A DNA stretch of 64,000 nucleotides from Monodelphis domestica (GCF_027887165.1 NC_077235.1:4905378-4969377), one strand, 5' to 3'; positions 45,241-58,267 are shown, counted from the stretch's first letter. The notes: generated from the sequence alone by a model not told the origin. Made by a program: numbers and translations.

Positions 45241-47726
45241 GCAGGCCGTGGTGGCCCCCCTCCCACTTGAGGGCCCCCTGCTGAGCTGGTCCCCAAGGCT
45301 TGGGCCTCTGGCTGCCAGGGAGCACAAGGCCGCAGGGAAACTGCAACAAAACCTCTTGTCTCCTTCTGGCCTCCAAGCCCTGGACCCGCATCTGCTCCTC
45401 TCCTTCCCGGGAACAAAGGGCCTGTGTGCTGCCAAGGGCGAGCTCCCGGGCAGCCTGCTTGGGCTGCGGCCGGCCGCGCCACAGCGGGGAGGAGGGAGCG
45501 AGGCGGGCGTGATAAGAGCCCCGCTCTGGGCACCTGGGGGTGCCCGTCCAGAACAGAAAGACCCCGGGGGAGGGAGGCACGAGGGCCAGGCCCGAGTCCC
45601 GGCAGGAGGGGAGCTGGCCGAGATTAGCCCCCGGGCCCTGGAGCCGTGCTGACATGGGCAGGCCTGGAGCATGCTCTGGCCACGGGGGAGGGAGGCTGGC
45701 AGAGGGAGTCCCGGGCGGGCGGGCGGGCGGGCAGGCAGGCAGGGAGACAGACAAGACGTGCTGGCCTCGCTTCTTTTGCTACAAAGAGCGGCCTCCTGGG
45801 CCTCCCACCTCCTGCGCGGCGCGTGAGACTGCACTCCCTGCGCGCTTCACAGGCCCCCGGGGACAGCCTGGACCTCCTGTGTTGCCACTGCCTTATCTGA
45901 GCATTGTTTGCCCCAAAGAGCAACACGGAGCCTGGGCCTGGGCGGAGGGGGAGGAAGGCCACCCTGGGCCTGGGCGGAGGGGGAGGAAGGCCACGGATGC
46001 TGGGAGCCTCCAGAGGGACCCGGCGGTCCCGGGCCCCGTGCTCTGTGTGCCCGTGTTTGCAACACCAAGCGAGCTGACCTTCGGGCTGGATGGAGCTGGG
46101 CCAGCGGCGGGGGGCGGGGGGCCAGGAAGAGAGCCCCAGGGGACAAAGCATGAGCCAAAGGCCCACTGAGGCTGCAGCCAGGCCTGTCCTGGAGGCACGA
46201 GGGGTGGCCGGGGGGCCAAGAACTGAGGCAGTGGGGGGCAGCAGGGCGCCCCCGGGGTGAGGGAGGGCCCGGCTCCCAGCATCTCCTTACATTTCCTGTG
46301 GGAAGGGACGGTGGAGGCCCTCAGGCCCACCGGGCACTGGGCAGAGGGGGAAAGAGAGGCTCCCGCGGGCCGGGCCCCTTGCCCAAAGCCATGGGCCTCA
46401 CCGGGCGGCCTTGGAGCCCAGGGGAGAAAAGCATGAGCAGAGCCCAGAGCGGGTGCCAGGGCTGGGCCCAGACGGGTGTCGGGTGTCTCAGGGGGGCCAG
46501 GGCAGCTGGGAGGAGGTCCCCGGCAGCCGGGGGCAGGGCCCAAGGGCCTACACTGGGCCCGGGTGGTTCACTGTGTCCCCAAAGCCCAGAGGGACTTTGA
46601 CTGGAAGGGGCCATGGCATCCCCCCAGGCTGCATGGAGGCAGAGGCCTTCTTCCCTAGAGTCAGAGCCCTCCCGGGGAACACCGGGCACCCTCCTTCAGC
46701 AGGAAGGCTGGGCCTGGGCAAGAGCTTGTCCCAGTTGGGGGTAGGGCAGAAGCACCCTTTTCTGCAGGCATGCTGGGGCCCAGGGGGCTGCCAGAGCCCT
46801 TTTGCAGGCTGGCTTTCTGGGCTCCTCCAGAAAGGAGGGTCTTTGCCAGCTTGGTGGGAAGGCCTTGAGCAGGCCCTTTCCATGTGCCAACCAAGCATGC
46901 CCCTGGGGGAGAGGAAAGGGCCGCCCTTTGTGGCACTGGGCTGCCCCCAGGCTCTGGGGAGCTCTTCCCTCTGGGCCTTGGGGCAGGTGGGGGCCGGGCT
47001 GGATGTGGGCCCCTGGCACCCAGGGCCCACGGGGGCTCGATTCCTGGGGGTGTCCCCACGGGGGTCCCTGTGTGTGCTCTGAGCTCTTTGCTTGCCTTGC
47101 AGCCTGCTCCCCCCCACCCCCAGGGAGTAGCTGCTGCTGGGGGGCTGGGCCTGGCCTGCACGTTTTACTGTCCTGGGTCTGGATCCCAGAAATGTTCCGG
47201 GGACCCCTTTGCCCAGTGGCGGGCCTTCAGGGGCCTCTTGGTGGGCATCTGAGTCAATTAGGCTGTGGGGGGCAAACTGCCAAGTTTTCTTTTGGGTTTT
47301 TCACAGACTTCTTTTTGCTCATCGTCCCTGAATCAGTTTAATTTCATTTAAAAACCTTCTTTGCAAGAGTTAATGTCAAATCAGGTATTTCCATGTTGTC
47401 CCCCACCACCGGGCCCCCTCGGCCCCCACTAGAGCCAGTGATGGGGGAGGGGAGGAGGGCTGCAGGGGAGCCCCAGGGTGGGGGACCTGAGAGGGCAGGG
47501 GCAGGGGGCTCCCAGATTGGTTGGAGGAGGTCAGGGTGGTCAGCAGGGTGAAGAGAAGGTTTGGGGGGGCCTGGGGCGATCCTTCACCCACTGGGAGGGC
47601 TGACTTGTAGAAAGGCAGGGATGGAAAATTCCTCGGGGCTGGGGGAGTGGGCAGGGAGGGAGGCAAAGTGGGATGGGTGAGCGGGAAGAGAGGGTGGGAG
47701 GGTTAGGGCCGCCCCAGGGCTGATCC

Positions 47727-47734
47727 TATAAATA
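47727..47734 (+). promoter_or_regulatory. TATA box of gene 5
   Basis: A perfect TATAAATA in GCTGATCCTATAAATAACTG, about 123 bp upstream of the ATG at 47,850. It is preceded by GC-rich sequence ('gggccgccccaggg'). Confidence 0.7.
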
Positions 47735-47849
47735 ACTGACAGCCAGTGCCCAGGACTCCCATCCCTGCCTGCAAAGCTGCGTGTCTTGAGGTTGTCAGGT
47801 AGTCTGTCTGGAGTCGCTGCCACTCGGTGCCGAGCTGATCTTCTAGCTG

Positions 47850-49437
47850 ATGGGTGAGGCAATCAAGTCCATAACCTTCGGAAGCATGAGTGAGGACCTC
47901 CTGGAAGGCACCGAGGAGCTGAACTGGGCCTCCCACACCTCCTTGACCATTCCCAAGATCTCCAAAAGCAAGAAGCTGGAGAGGAGCTCCGACAAGGTGT
48001 CTGCTGCCAAGGTGGCCCAATCTCCGGATCCTGACCCTCATGCTGAGCCCGGTCAGGAGATGGAGCCCAAAGGTAATGAGGTGCTCCTGTGGAGGTGGCC
48101 CAAAGAAGGAGGAATCCTGGCCATGGCCAGTAGCCTTTCTCCCTCCCAACTCCACTGTGCACCCAGAGTAGGCCGAAGAGGCTCATATCTCAAGGCCTTC
48201 TTAGCTTTTCATTGAAGGGAAATGGGTCTTAAAGAGGAGGCCCAGAGAGAAGGTGGTGAGGTGCAGGGGGCTGGGAAAGTGGGCTCAGGGATGGGGGGCT
48301 CAGGGACCTGGGGGGTGCAGGGGGCTGGGAAAGTGGGCTCAGGGATGGGGGGCTCAGGGATGGGGGGCTCAGGGCCCTGGGGGGGCACAGGGTTCCTCAG
48401 CTCCTCTTCTTGCATAGGTAAAAGAAGGGACCCCCAGAAAGGTGTCCTCAAGCAGATGAGGCAGGAGCAGAGCCTAGAGGGAAGAGAAGACCACCGAGGC
48501 AGGGGGGATGGGCTGCCACTGCAAGCAGTGCAGAATCAGGCTGGTCCCTGGATGGATGTGGGTGGGAAGGCAGCAGGAGGATTGGATGGGGCAGGGCTAG
48601 ACTTTGGGTGGGTGATTCAGGTGCCTGGACAGAGAGGGCTGAAGGGGGCAAGGCTCAGGGTGGGGGGACAGCACCTAAGAGGCCTAGGGCCACAAAGGGG
48701 GGATGATAAGAGGAGAAGGAGAGGAAGGACAGACAGACACAGAGAGACATACTGAGAGATACAAGGTGGACACACACAGCAGAAACCAGAGATTGCTACA
48801 AAGCCAGGACAACCTGGGTTCGAGTCCAAGGCTCTACTACTTCCTTACTGTTAGCTATGTTGGGTGAGCCATTGGGCCTGTAGAAAAGTGCCTAGGTTTG
48901 ACTGAGTGAGAGACCATCTTTGTCCCTTTTTGATTATCAGGCAGCTCCAAGGGCAAGGGCAAAGCTGGCTCTGGCGCCAAGGCTGTAGAGCTAGGCCCCA
49001 ACCCCAAGTCCTCCAAAGGGAAGGGCGAGGATCAGCAGGGAATCCGCAAAGATCTGGCCAAGATCGAGCAGAAAGTGGATATCCTGCTCGAGAGGATGAA
49101 TGAATTTACCAAGGAGATAGGTCTGTTGGCCAAGGGGAACAAGGAGAAGCTGGATAAGCCAGAGAATCTGGAGAAGCTGGAGAAGCCGGAGATGCCTGAG
49201 AAGGCCAACAATCCTGAGAAGCCAGAGATGCCTGAGAAGCTGGAGAAGCCTGGCAAGATGGAGAAGGTGGAGAAGGTGGAGAAGGCCGAGAAGCTGCCCG
49301 CTCCCCAGCCAGCAGCTCAGCAGCAGCAGCAGCCTCAGCACCAGGGTGGCAAGGGCCAGAAGAAGTTCAAGGGGGGTGCCAAGGCTGCTCCTGCTGAGGT
49401 TGGCAGCGGTGGCAGTGCTGCTGGCAAGTCTGCTTAG
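47850..49437 (+). CDS. Gene 5: RRM-less hnRNP C/RALY tail-like protein (two exons)
   Basis: Exon 1 is 47,850-48,072 and exon 2 is 48,941-49,437, giving 239 aa. The donor reads CCCAAAG|GTAATGAG and the acceptor CTTTTTGATTATCAG|GCAGC, with a phase-1 intron of 868 bp. The protein starts MGEAIKSITFGSMSEDLLEG; the paired methionines correspond to those of gene 1. Exon 1 (74 residues) is otherwise quite unlike gene 1. Exon 2 has the basic stretch GSSKGKGKAGSGAKA, the zipper IRKDLAKIEQKVDILLERM (identical to gene 1), a Lys/Glu/Pro repeat longer than in gene 1 (blocks such as KPEMPEKLEK and KVEKVEKAEK), a Gln run and a shared C-terminus (GGKGQKKFKGGAKAAPAE). By analogy with hnRNP C/RALY the basic-zipper segment would bind RNA and oligomerise; this is inference. 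TATA box, splice sites, stop and AATAAA are all present, so this is the best-formed gene in the window. Confidence 0.8.
48240..48385. repeat. G-rich short tandem repeats in the gene 5 intron
   Basis: Blocks 'ggtgcagggggctgggaaagtgggctcaggg' and 'atggggggctcaggg' are repeated two to four times. Confidence 0.8.
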
Positions 49438-49740
49438 AGGGATCGAGCCTGGACCAGAGTGACAGCGCTGGAGCTGCAGCAGCAGAGCCCTCCAGCATCT
49501 ACAAGGGCCCTTGTCCTAGAGCCACGCTCACCTGGTCCCCTCTCCCAGCATCCCCAGCTCATGCTCCCAGTTGTCCCCAGTTCAGCTCTCTTGCAGGTGA
49601 CCTCCTCTTTAGGGAGAACCCCCTGCAGGGGCTGCCCCCCTTCCCTATAGCCCCCCTAGGAGGCTCCCACACCCCACCCCTCAGCAAAGCCTCCAAGTTG
49701 GGCTCCCTTAGCTCGCCTTGCTTTTCTCTGCATATTTAGC

Positions 49741-49746
49741 AATAAA
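49741..49746 (+). terminator. Polyadenylation signal AATAAA of gene 5
   Basis: TTTAGCAATAAAAAAGTTCT followed by the GT-rich 'ggtgacttttgtgagcggtcgtcggggtgggttgggg', about 300 bp after the stop. Confidence 0.8.
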
Positions 49747-50391
49747 AAAGTTCTCTTGCTCCTTTGGTGACTTTTGTGAGCGGTCGTCGGGGTGGGTTGG
49801 GGTGGGGGTGAGGGAGGGCAGCCAGGAGTTAGTGGGGGGCCCCATCCTTCAGGACCAGCATAGCAAAGCAGCATTGCGAAGCGATCCTAGTTGCTCTCTT
49901 TCCTCCAGACTCCACCCATTCCCTCCCTCCAGCCCTGGCACAGATTTGCCTGGGGGGCTTCCTGAGGTGGGTCTGGGCACCAAGGAGGCCACTGCATGGC
50001 TGCTGATGGGGGCACCTTGGCTTACGGTGCTCAGCAGTTTGTGGGCATTGGCTGCCTGGGCCCTGGGCCCTCAGGGACCTCTGCCACCTGTCCTCCCGGG
50101 GCACTAACAGGCAACATCCCAAAGGTAGTCCGGCTATCCACAGAGGCTTTGCTCACTGTCCTGAGCCTCAGCCAGCACACCCCGAACCTGCAGGGTCTCT
50201 AGGCCTCCCTGGTTTGGGCCTTAGGAGGGGCCCTCATGCCAGTCTCGAAAGTTAGAAGCCTCAGTAGGGCCTGGTGTCTGGTACCAGCTTTGCCACTTCC
50301 TTGCTGAAAGACCTTGGCTGAGTCCATTTCCCATTTTCTGGGCCTTGGTTTCGCCCTTCATGCAGTGACAGGGCTAAAGTAGGTGGCTTTT

Positions 50392-50943
50392 TTTCCATTA
50401 AAAAATTTTTTTAAGATGTTTTCATGATACATTCTTTCCCTCCCCCCTCCCAGAGCCAACAACCGATTCCATTGAGTTGTACAAATGTTGTCACTTGATA
50501 CCTCTTTCCATATTATTCATTTTTGCTATAGAGTGATTTTTAAAGCTAAAACCCCAAGTCACATCCCCATATATACACGTGATAAGTGATATACTTTGCC
50601 TTTGCATTTCTGCTCCCACAATTCTTTCTCTCATTCTTTCCCATAAGTCTCTTGGGAACATCCTGGATTATTGCATTATTACTAGTCCATTACATTGAAT
50701 CATTCCACCATGTTTCACTTTCAGTGTACTACGTTCTCCTGGTTCTGCTCATTTTGCTCCGCATCAGTTCATGGATGTCTTTCCATTCACACAGAAATTC
50801 TCCATTAGTGTTCCATCCCCATCACATACCCCAATGTGTTCAGCCATTTCCCAATCGAAGGGCAGCCCCTCATTTTCCAATTTTTTGCCACCCCAAAGAG
50901 TGCAGCTAGGAATATTCTTGACAAACATTTTTCATTATTCCAG
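50392..50943 (-). mobile_element. L1 3' end inserted into the right arm, antisense, with target-site duplications
   Basis: The 14-bp repeat AGTAGGTGGCTTTT flanks it at 50,378-50,391 and 50,944-50,957. The left arm has the empty site as one copy (complement of about 11,288-11,301). The contents are the antisense L1 3' UTR and end of ORF2 ('ctcctggttctgctcattttgctccgcatcag', 'cagccatttcccaatcgaagggcagcccctcattttccaa'). It inserted after the arms were duplicated. Confidence 0.9.
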
Positions 50944-51112
50944 AGTAGGTGGCTTTTATGGGCTTTCCCAGCATTGTCCCTCTCTGCTCAGAATCCAAAT
51001 GTCACGGTGGGAGGGACCCCTCCGTTGCCATCTAGTGTCACCCACACCCACAGAGTCCCGTCTGGATTCTGCTTCACAAATGGCCAGCCAGGCCCTGCTC
51101 AAAGGCTTCCAG

Positions 51113-51919
51113 AGCCAGGGGGCCCAGGGCCTTCTCCAGAAGCAGTTTGGATAGCCCTAACTTTCTTTCGTCTTCCCCTGGAGTTTGTTATCTTTAAGAA
51201 GTTCTCCCCTCTCCTTCCGTCTCCTCTCCCTGTTCACCCAGATTTCTCTGATGATTTTACGGTATTTCTATGCCCCCTTCTTTGCCTGTTTGTCTGTAGG
51301 TAAATGTGGGATTATAGATTAAGATGGACTCCTTCAGGGGTAAACCAAAGGAACTACCCAAGGTCCGTTTCATAGCAAACCCAAAAGGAATCCATAGGAA
51401 CAAAAGGTAAACAGTGTCAAAGCCCACAAAAGGTGTCCCAGTGGGCTTGATTCTTGACCTCTCTGCCAACTTGATGGAGCACATTGGGAACTCGACATAC
51501 AGAAACAAATGAGCTTAGTTGTCTAGTGTTTAAAAAACCCAAGGACTCATCAAGGAACAAAAGCTACTGGAAATCCGGAAAGCCTTCCCTCTGGCTAGAT
51601 GTTGGCATAGGCCAGCGTTCCGTCCTCTTCCCTCTTATCTGAGCTCCAGCTCTGTACCTAACTTAGACATGACCAAATTAGGATCGAGGAAGAAATGATC
51701 TTTCAGATCATGAATAGCAGAAGATTTCACGACCAAACGGGATGGAAGAATCACAGCATGTAAAACAGACAATTTCTGCCATATACATTTGAAAATGTTT
51801 TCTGCAAAGAAAACCGAGGGAGTGCAAATTGGAAGGGAAACAGTTGCGTGGGACAAGATCTTTGCAATCTTTGCAGGAAGTTGCTCTGATGGAGGTCTCA
51901 CATCTGAGGGGTAGGAGCA
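51113..51919. other. Right flank outside the palindrome; nothing recognised
   Basis: Homology to the left arm stops at 51,112. No gene or repeat is assigned. Confidence 0.35.
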
Positions 51920-52920
51920 AATGATTCCAATTTATAATAAAAAGAACTGTTCTCTAATTGAAGAATGGTCAGAGGAGAGTTACAGGAAGTCGGAAAAGCC
52001 ATATTACAAATGCCCCCAATTCAAGAAGTGCCACTTAAAGCCACTCTGAGGTTCTGCCTCTCACTCATCAGAAAAGGAAAATGACAGATTCTGGAGGGAC
52101 TGGAAGAAAATGGGCACATTAATGCACCCTTCGTAGAACCATGAATGGATCTAGCCATTCTGGAGAACAACTTGGAATTCTGCCCCAAATGTAACTCAAC
52201 TTTGACCCAGAAATGCCTCTACTAGGCTTATACCCATGCAAAAGAGATCAAACAAAGAAGAAAAGGGAGGCAGCCTGATGATTGACAGTCAGACCTAGAG
52301 AGACGAGGTCCTGTGTTCCAGTCTGGCCTCATACTTTTTAGCTGTGTGACCCTGGACAAGTCACAAAATCCCCATAGCCTAGCCCTTAGCACTCTTGTGC
52401 CTTGGAACCCATATACATTATTGACTCTAAGATGGAAAACAAGGGTTTAAAAAAAGAAAAAGAAAGAGGAAAAGATCCTCCATAAAATTGAGGCATGGTT
52501 GGAGGGAGTGATCGGCAAATGTAACACAGGGAACAAATTGCTGAGGCAAGAGTTTGAATGAAACAATTAAAGATCAATGCAAAACAGTCTTCCTCTAGGG
52601 TAGTCATCTCCAAACTTTTATACTGTGCATCCCCATATGTGTATTATTGATGAAGTCATCATTTTCATTTATCATTTATTTTTAGTTAAAAAAGTAAAAG
52701 ATCTTCCACATACACAAATTTTTCCAAGAGCTCTTTTCATGGTATCAAAGAACTCAGAACTGAAGGAGCCCCCCTCAACTGGAAAATGGTGGAAAGATTT
52801 ATGCTTTGTGAATGTCATAGAATCCTATTTTGATCATAAGAAATCTTTTCTGAGAAACCTGTAAAAATATGTATGAGATCAGTCTGAGTAAAAAGAGTAG
52901 AACTAGAATTCTTCCTTTTT
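51920..52920 (+). mobile_element. Decayed L1 3' end, interrupted by a SINE
   Basis: 'aaagaactgttctctaattgaagaatggtc', 'ctctgaggttctgcctctcactcatcag', 'ccattctggagaacaacttggaa' and, after the SINE, 'actcaactggaaaatggtgg' near 52,770 follow the L1 C-terminal and 3' UTR order. It is old and broken. Confidence 0.6.
52267..52455 (+). mobile_element. tRNA-derived SINE inside an L1 remnant
   Basis: 'gggaggcagcctgatgattgacag' through 'gactctaagatggaaaacaagggtttaaaaaaag'; diverged. Confidence 0.8.
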
Positions 52921-52950
52921 TCTAATAAGAACAATATAGAGGTTTGAATT

Positions 52951-53330
<380 letters not shown>

Positions 53331-53450
53331 GAGGTTTGAATTGAGTCAAGTCAGCAAGCATTTCTTCAGCACCTACTATGGGTCAGCCACTGTGCCAAGC
53401 ACTGGGTTAGTCCTGATGTTTCTAATTCTGGTCAGCTAGGGTGAGGCTTC
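53331..53450. repeat. MIR-like fragment
   Basis: 'caagcatttcttcagcacctactatgggtcagccactgtgccaagcactggg' is typical of a MIR/Ther 3' segment. Confidence 0.5.
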
Positions 53451-53885
53451 AGAGTGGTGATGAATGCAGTTCCGGAGGACTGCTGCTGAGGCTACTCACC
53501 TCCCCACAAAATGATGATAGACTGAAGATAGAGTGAGACACGCATTTTGGGACGTGGCCAATGTGGGCATTTGCCTTGGTGGTCTCTGCATGTTTGCTGC
53601 TAGGGCTTCGTTTTCCCTTTTCCTTCCAAATTGGGTCAGAGGGAGAGAGAAAGGAATGACCCATCACAGAAGAGTAAAATCAAGTGAAAACCCTTTTTGA
53701 CCAATTAAAGCCTCAGTCGTTTAACCCTAATGAATTGTTGCCTCAAAGACAAATCATAGGAGCGCGGGACAATTTCATTAAGGAAGATGACAGCAGCGAG
53801 GCGATGTGAGACGGTACAAATGGAACTTTTGGGATGCGGCCAAGGAAGTACTCAGGAAAATGTGTATCATAAAACACCTTCATCA
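53451..53885. other. No feature recognised
   Basis: Unique-looking sequence between the SINE/MIR block and the L1 5' part. Confidence 0.35.
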
Positions 53886-53889
53886 ACAA

Positions 53890-54545
53890 AAGAGCCAAAT
53901 GGGAGGAAGCCAGCATGGCGGAGTAGGGGGAAGCAGTGCAGCCCAGTCCCCCAAGCACCACACCTCAGTAGGACTCATCTTCTGGGCCCAGGCCCTGTGC
54001 CTGTAAGTGGGGCATCCCGGAGACCCCCCACAGGGAGGTCATCATTCTGCTTCAAATCCCAGGAAGAAAAATCTGCTGCCCACCCCCAAGGGGAGGATCT
54101 GAGCTTCCATGAGGTTCTTCTTAGTTTGAAGAATGACTAAATGAAAGAAAAAGATCAAAAGCTGTTAGGATGCCAGGGATTCCCAAGGCACAAAGAAACG
54201 GCAGAATAACCCTCAGTCATCACCTAAAAGAAAAGGCTCAAAGGAAAACAAAGTTTGCCCACAAGATAATGACCATTTCTGGAAGAAATGACTTCTGGGC
54301 TGAAAAAGGGGGGGGGGGGTAAAAATGATATGAATGGAATGAGGATGATGGAGGAAAGAAATGGAAAAGAGAGGAGAATTGTGGGGGAGAGATTCAGAAA
54401 GAGGTGGAAGGGAAGAAAGAAAGAATGAGCAAACTTCTTATCCCCGTAATTGGGAAAGAGATCAGGGGGACAGGAGTTACTTGAATCTCATTTTCATCTG
54501 AACTGGTCAAAGAATGGCAGAAAACACAGGCCACCCACCCACATA

Positions 54546-54585
<40 letters not shown>

Positions 54586-54945
54586 GAGAAGTACATTCAA
54601 CTTAAAGATAAACAGGAGAGAACACTGAGAGGGCATAAGGGGAGAATCAAAAGGCAAAACGTTTTAAGGAGTAAATAATCATAAACAAAAACTCTAAACA
54701 TGGGCGAGGGATTGTGAAAGGGGGTTAACAGGAAAGAAATAAAGACAGATAAGAACTTGAGATAAAGAGAAGTGGTTGAGGGAGGAAAAACATAAGAACA
54801 AAATGGAGAAAAAGACATACTTAATGATCAAAACTGTCAATGTGAATGGGATAAGCTCGCTCATAAAATGGAGGAGGATTACAAAATAGATTAGAAAGCT
54901 GAATCTAATGAAAAGACCAGAGCTGAATAGAAAATTTTAGTTTCT
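53890..54945 (+). mobile_element. L1 5' region (5' UTR to inter-ORF), sense, rearranged
   Basis: 'ggaggaagccagcatggcggagtagggggaagcag' looks like an L1 5' UTR start. Around 54,820-54,900 'gatcaaaactgtcaatgtgaatgggataagctcgctcataaaatgg' matches the ORF2 N-terminus (V-N-V-N-G-I-S-S-L-I-K). Most of ORF1 is missing. It breaks off where the antisense L1 at 54,946 begins. Confidence 0.6.
54547..54583 (+). repeat. (AC)n microsatellite
   Basis: About 18 AC units within the L1 5' region. Confidence 0.95.
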
Positions 54946-57130
54946 TTTTTAAATTGTATTAAAAAAAATTCAGTTAGATGATATAGAAATAATTTTTAAT
55001 CATTGTTTTCTGACATTTTAGAATTCAGATTTTCTCCCTCCCTCTGTGCTGTGCCCCTCTCCCTGAGGCAGCAAATTATCTGATAGAGGTTATATCAGTG
55101 TTTTTGTGCAATACATAACCTCTATATTGCTCATGTCATGATAGAAGTCACATTTCACATATAGTAGAAATCTCATGAATGAAATGTAGTGGAGGATGGC
55201 ATGCTTCTGCACTCAGACCCCAACAGTTCCTTCATTGGCTGTGGACAGCATTTTTCATCCTGGGTCCCTTAGGGTGGTCTTGATTTCTTGCATTGCTGAT
55301 AAGAGTTTGAGCATTGTACAATATTTCTGTTACTGTATATAGTGTTTTGGTTCTGCTCATCTCCCCTTATGTCATTTATCATAGAAATCTTTCCAGGTTT
55401 TTCTGAAATTATTTGCTATTCCTTATGGCACAATAGTACGCTATTATGACCGCAGGCCACAACTTGTTCATCCATTCCCCAACTGCTGGGCACTCCATCC
55501 ATTTTCAATTCTTTGTCACTACAAAAAGAGCTGCTAGAAATATTTTTGTACATATCTGTTGTTTTTCCTTTTCCTTTTAGCTCTTTGGGATACAGACCCA
55601 GCAGCAGTATTGTGGGGTCAAAGGGCATGTACAGTTTCATAGTCCTTTGGGCAGGGTTTCAGATTACTCTCCAGAATGGTTGTATCAGTCCACAGCTCCA
55701 CTAAAAATGTATGAGTGTCCCAATTTTCCCGCCTCCTCTCCAGCATTCATCATTTTCCTTTTTTATTATATTAGCCAATCTTATAGATGCAAGTCGTTTT
55801 CATGTGCATTTCTCTAATCAATAGTGATTTGGAGAATTTTCTCATATGACTCTAGATCATTTTAACTATTTCTTCTGAAAATGCCTCCTCATATCCTTTG
55901 ACCATTTATCAATTTAGAAATTACTTACATCCTTAGATTTGACTCCGTTTTCTGTGTATTGGAGAAATGAGGCCTTCGTCAGAGAGAGACACATGCCATA
56001 AAAATGTCCTATGATGTGTTTGGTGTCTTGCTTAGTCACAAATTCTTCCCTTGTCCATAGGTCTGACAGAAGAACAATTCCATGTTCCCCTAATCTGTTT
56101 ATGGTGATACCCTTTATTTATAGAACACATATCCATTTTGACTTTCTCTTGCCAGATGGTGTGACATGTTGGTCTAGGCCTAGCTTCTGCCATACTGATT
56201 TCCAGTTTCCCCAGTAGTTCTGTCAGATAATCAGCTCTTTCCCCAAAGCCTACAACTTTGAGTTTATCCAACACTTGGCTATTATGGTCATGCACTACTG
56301 TGTGCGGATTCCCGAATCTATTCCACTGATCTATTACTGTATTTCTTAACCAGTGCCAGTTTGTTTGGGTGAATGCTACTCTATAATAGATTGCAATATG
56401 GTAAGGCCCAGCCACCTTCTTTCATTTTTCATCAGTTCCCTTGATATTCTTGACCTTTCTTTCTTCCAGATGGACTTTGTTATTTGCTCCTAGCTATGTA
56501 ATTTTTTGGCAGTTTGGTTGGTATGGCACTGAATAGGTACATTAATTCAGGCAGAATTATCACAAGAGCACTTGAGAGTTTGTCGGTTGTTTAGATCTGA
56601 CTTTCTTTGTGTGAAAACTCTTCTGAAATTGTGCTCATCTAGTTCCTGGCTTTGTTTTGGTAGGTAGAATTTTCTCCTGTAATCTCATTGCTAGTGTTTT
56701 CTTAAAAAGTTCTGCATCAAAGTTCATTGGGGATATTGATCTTAGCCTTCTTTCTCAGTTTGAGTTTTGCCTCCTTTAGGGATCAGTGCCATATTTAAGG
56801 AATTTGGAAGAATTCCTTCTAATAGTTTACATAGTATTGGAATCCATCATTCTTTGAATGTTTGGAAGAATTCACTTGTGAATCCATCTGGCCCTTTTTC
56901 TTAGGGAATTCTTTGATGATTTGTTCAATTTATTTTTTGTGATGGGGTTGTTTAAGTGTCCTATTTGGGCAGTTTATATTTTTGTAAATATTCATCTATG
57001 TCAGACTGTCAGATTTATTGGCATATAATTGGGCAAAATGACTCCCAGTAATTGCTTTAATGTCTTCTTCTTTGGCTGTATTTTTTATATTGGTAGTTTG
57101 TTTTTCTTCTTTCTTTTAAAAAATCAAATT

Positions 57131-57324
57131 GGGGGCAACTAGGTAGCTCAGTGGATTGAAAGCCAGGCCTAGAGATGGGAGGGCCGGGGTTCAAATCTGG
57201 TTTTGGACACTTCTCAGCTGTGTGACCCTGGGCAAGTCACTTCACCCCATTGCCTAGCCCTTACCACTCTTCTGCCTTGGAGCCAATACACAGTATTGAC
57301 TCCAAGAGGGAAAGTAAGGATTTA
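57131..57324 (+). mobile_element. tRNA-derived SINE nested in the L1, with target-site duplications
   Basis: GGGGGCAACTAGGTAGCTCA through AAGAGGGAAAGTAAGG. The repeat AAAAAATCAAAT lies at 57,118-57,129 and 57,325-57,336. Confidence 0.92.
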
Positions 57325-58267
57325 AAAAAATCAAATGAACCAATGATTTATCTATTTTTATTGGGGGGGGAGTGTCTTATAAAACCAGGTCCTTGTCTTC
57401 TTTGTTAGTTTGATGGTTTTCTTACTTTGAATTTTGTTAATTTCTCCTTTGATTTTCAGGATTTCCAATTTGTTGTTTAATTGGGGACTTTTAATTTGGT
57501 CTTTTTCTATCTTTTGTAGTTGCAGGCCCAGTTCGTTGATCTATTTTTTCTCTATTTTATTGATATTCATATTTAGAGATATAAATTTCTCCCTAAGTAT
57601 TGCTTTGGTTGCATCCCATAAATTTGTATATGTCTCCTCATCATTCTCTTTAAAGAAATGATTGGTTGTTTCTCTGATTTGTTCTTTGACCCACCCATTA
57701 TTTAGGGCAAGATTATTTGGTTTCCAGTTAATTTTTAGTCTTTATACTGCCCTTTGTTGAACATGATTTTTATTGCATTATGGACTGTAAAGGAAGCATT
57801 TAACAATATTTCTGCTTTTCTACATGTGTTTGGGAGGGTTTTATGTCCTTTCACCTGGTCACTTTTTGTGAAGGTGCCATGTATTGCTGAGAAAAAAGTA
57901 TATTACTTTCTTTTTCCATTCAGTTTTTTTCTAGAGGTCTATCATATCACACTTTTCTAAAATCCTATTTACCTCCTTAACGTCTTTCTTGTTTATTTTT
58001 GGTTGGATTTATCTATTTCTGAGAGGGGAAGGTTAAATTCCACTTTCCCCTGTAATGCATGTAACTTCTCTTTTGGGAATCTGGATGCTATGTCATTTGG
58101 TGCATGTATGTTAATATTGATATTGATTCACTGTCTGGTACCTTTTCTCAAGACGTAATTTCTCTCCTCTCTTTTGATTAGATCAATTTTTACTTTTGCT
58201 TTGTTTGAGATCATGCTTTTTTTTTTTTTACTTCAGCTGAGGCACACTAGATTCTGCTCCAGCTCCT

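Larger units (their letters stand above)
43361..51112 (-). repeat. Right arm of the large imperfect inverted repeat
   Basis: Reverse complement of 11,139-19,441. Differences visible by eye are an expanded minisatellite (44,325-45,240), loss of a segment around 46,550-46,600, diverged sequence around gene 5 exon 1, lack of the about 960 bp matching 11,790-12,755, and a 552-bp L1 insertion at 50,392-50,943. The arm holds gene 5. Confidence 0.92.
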
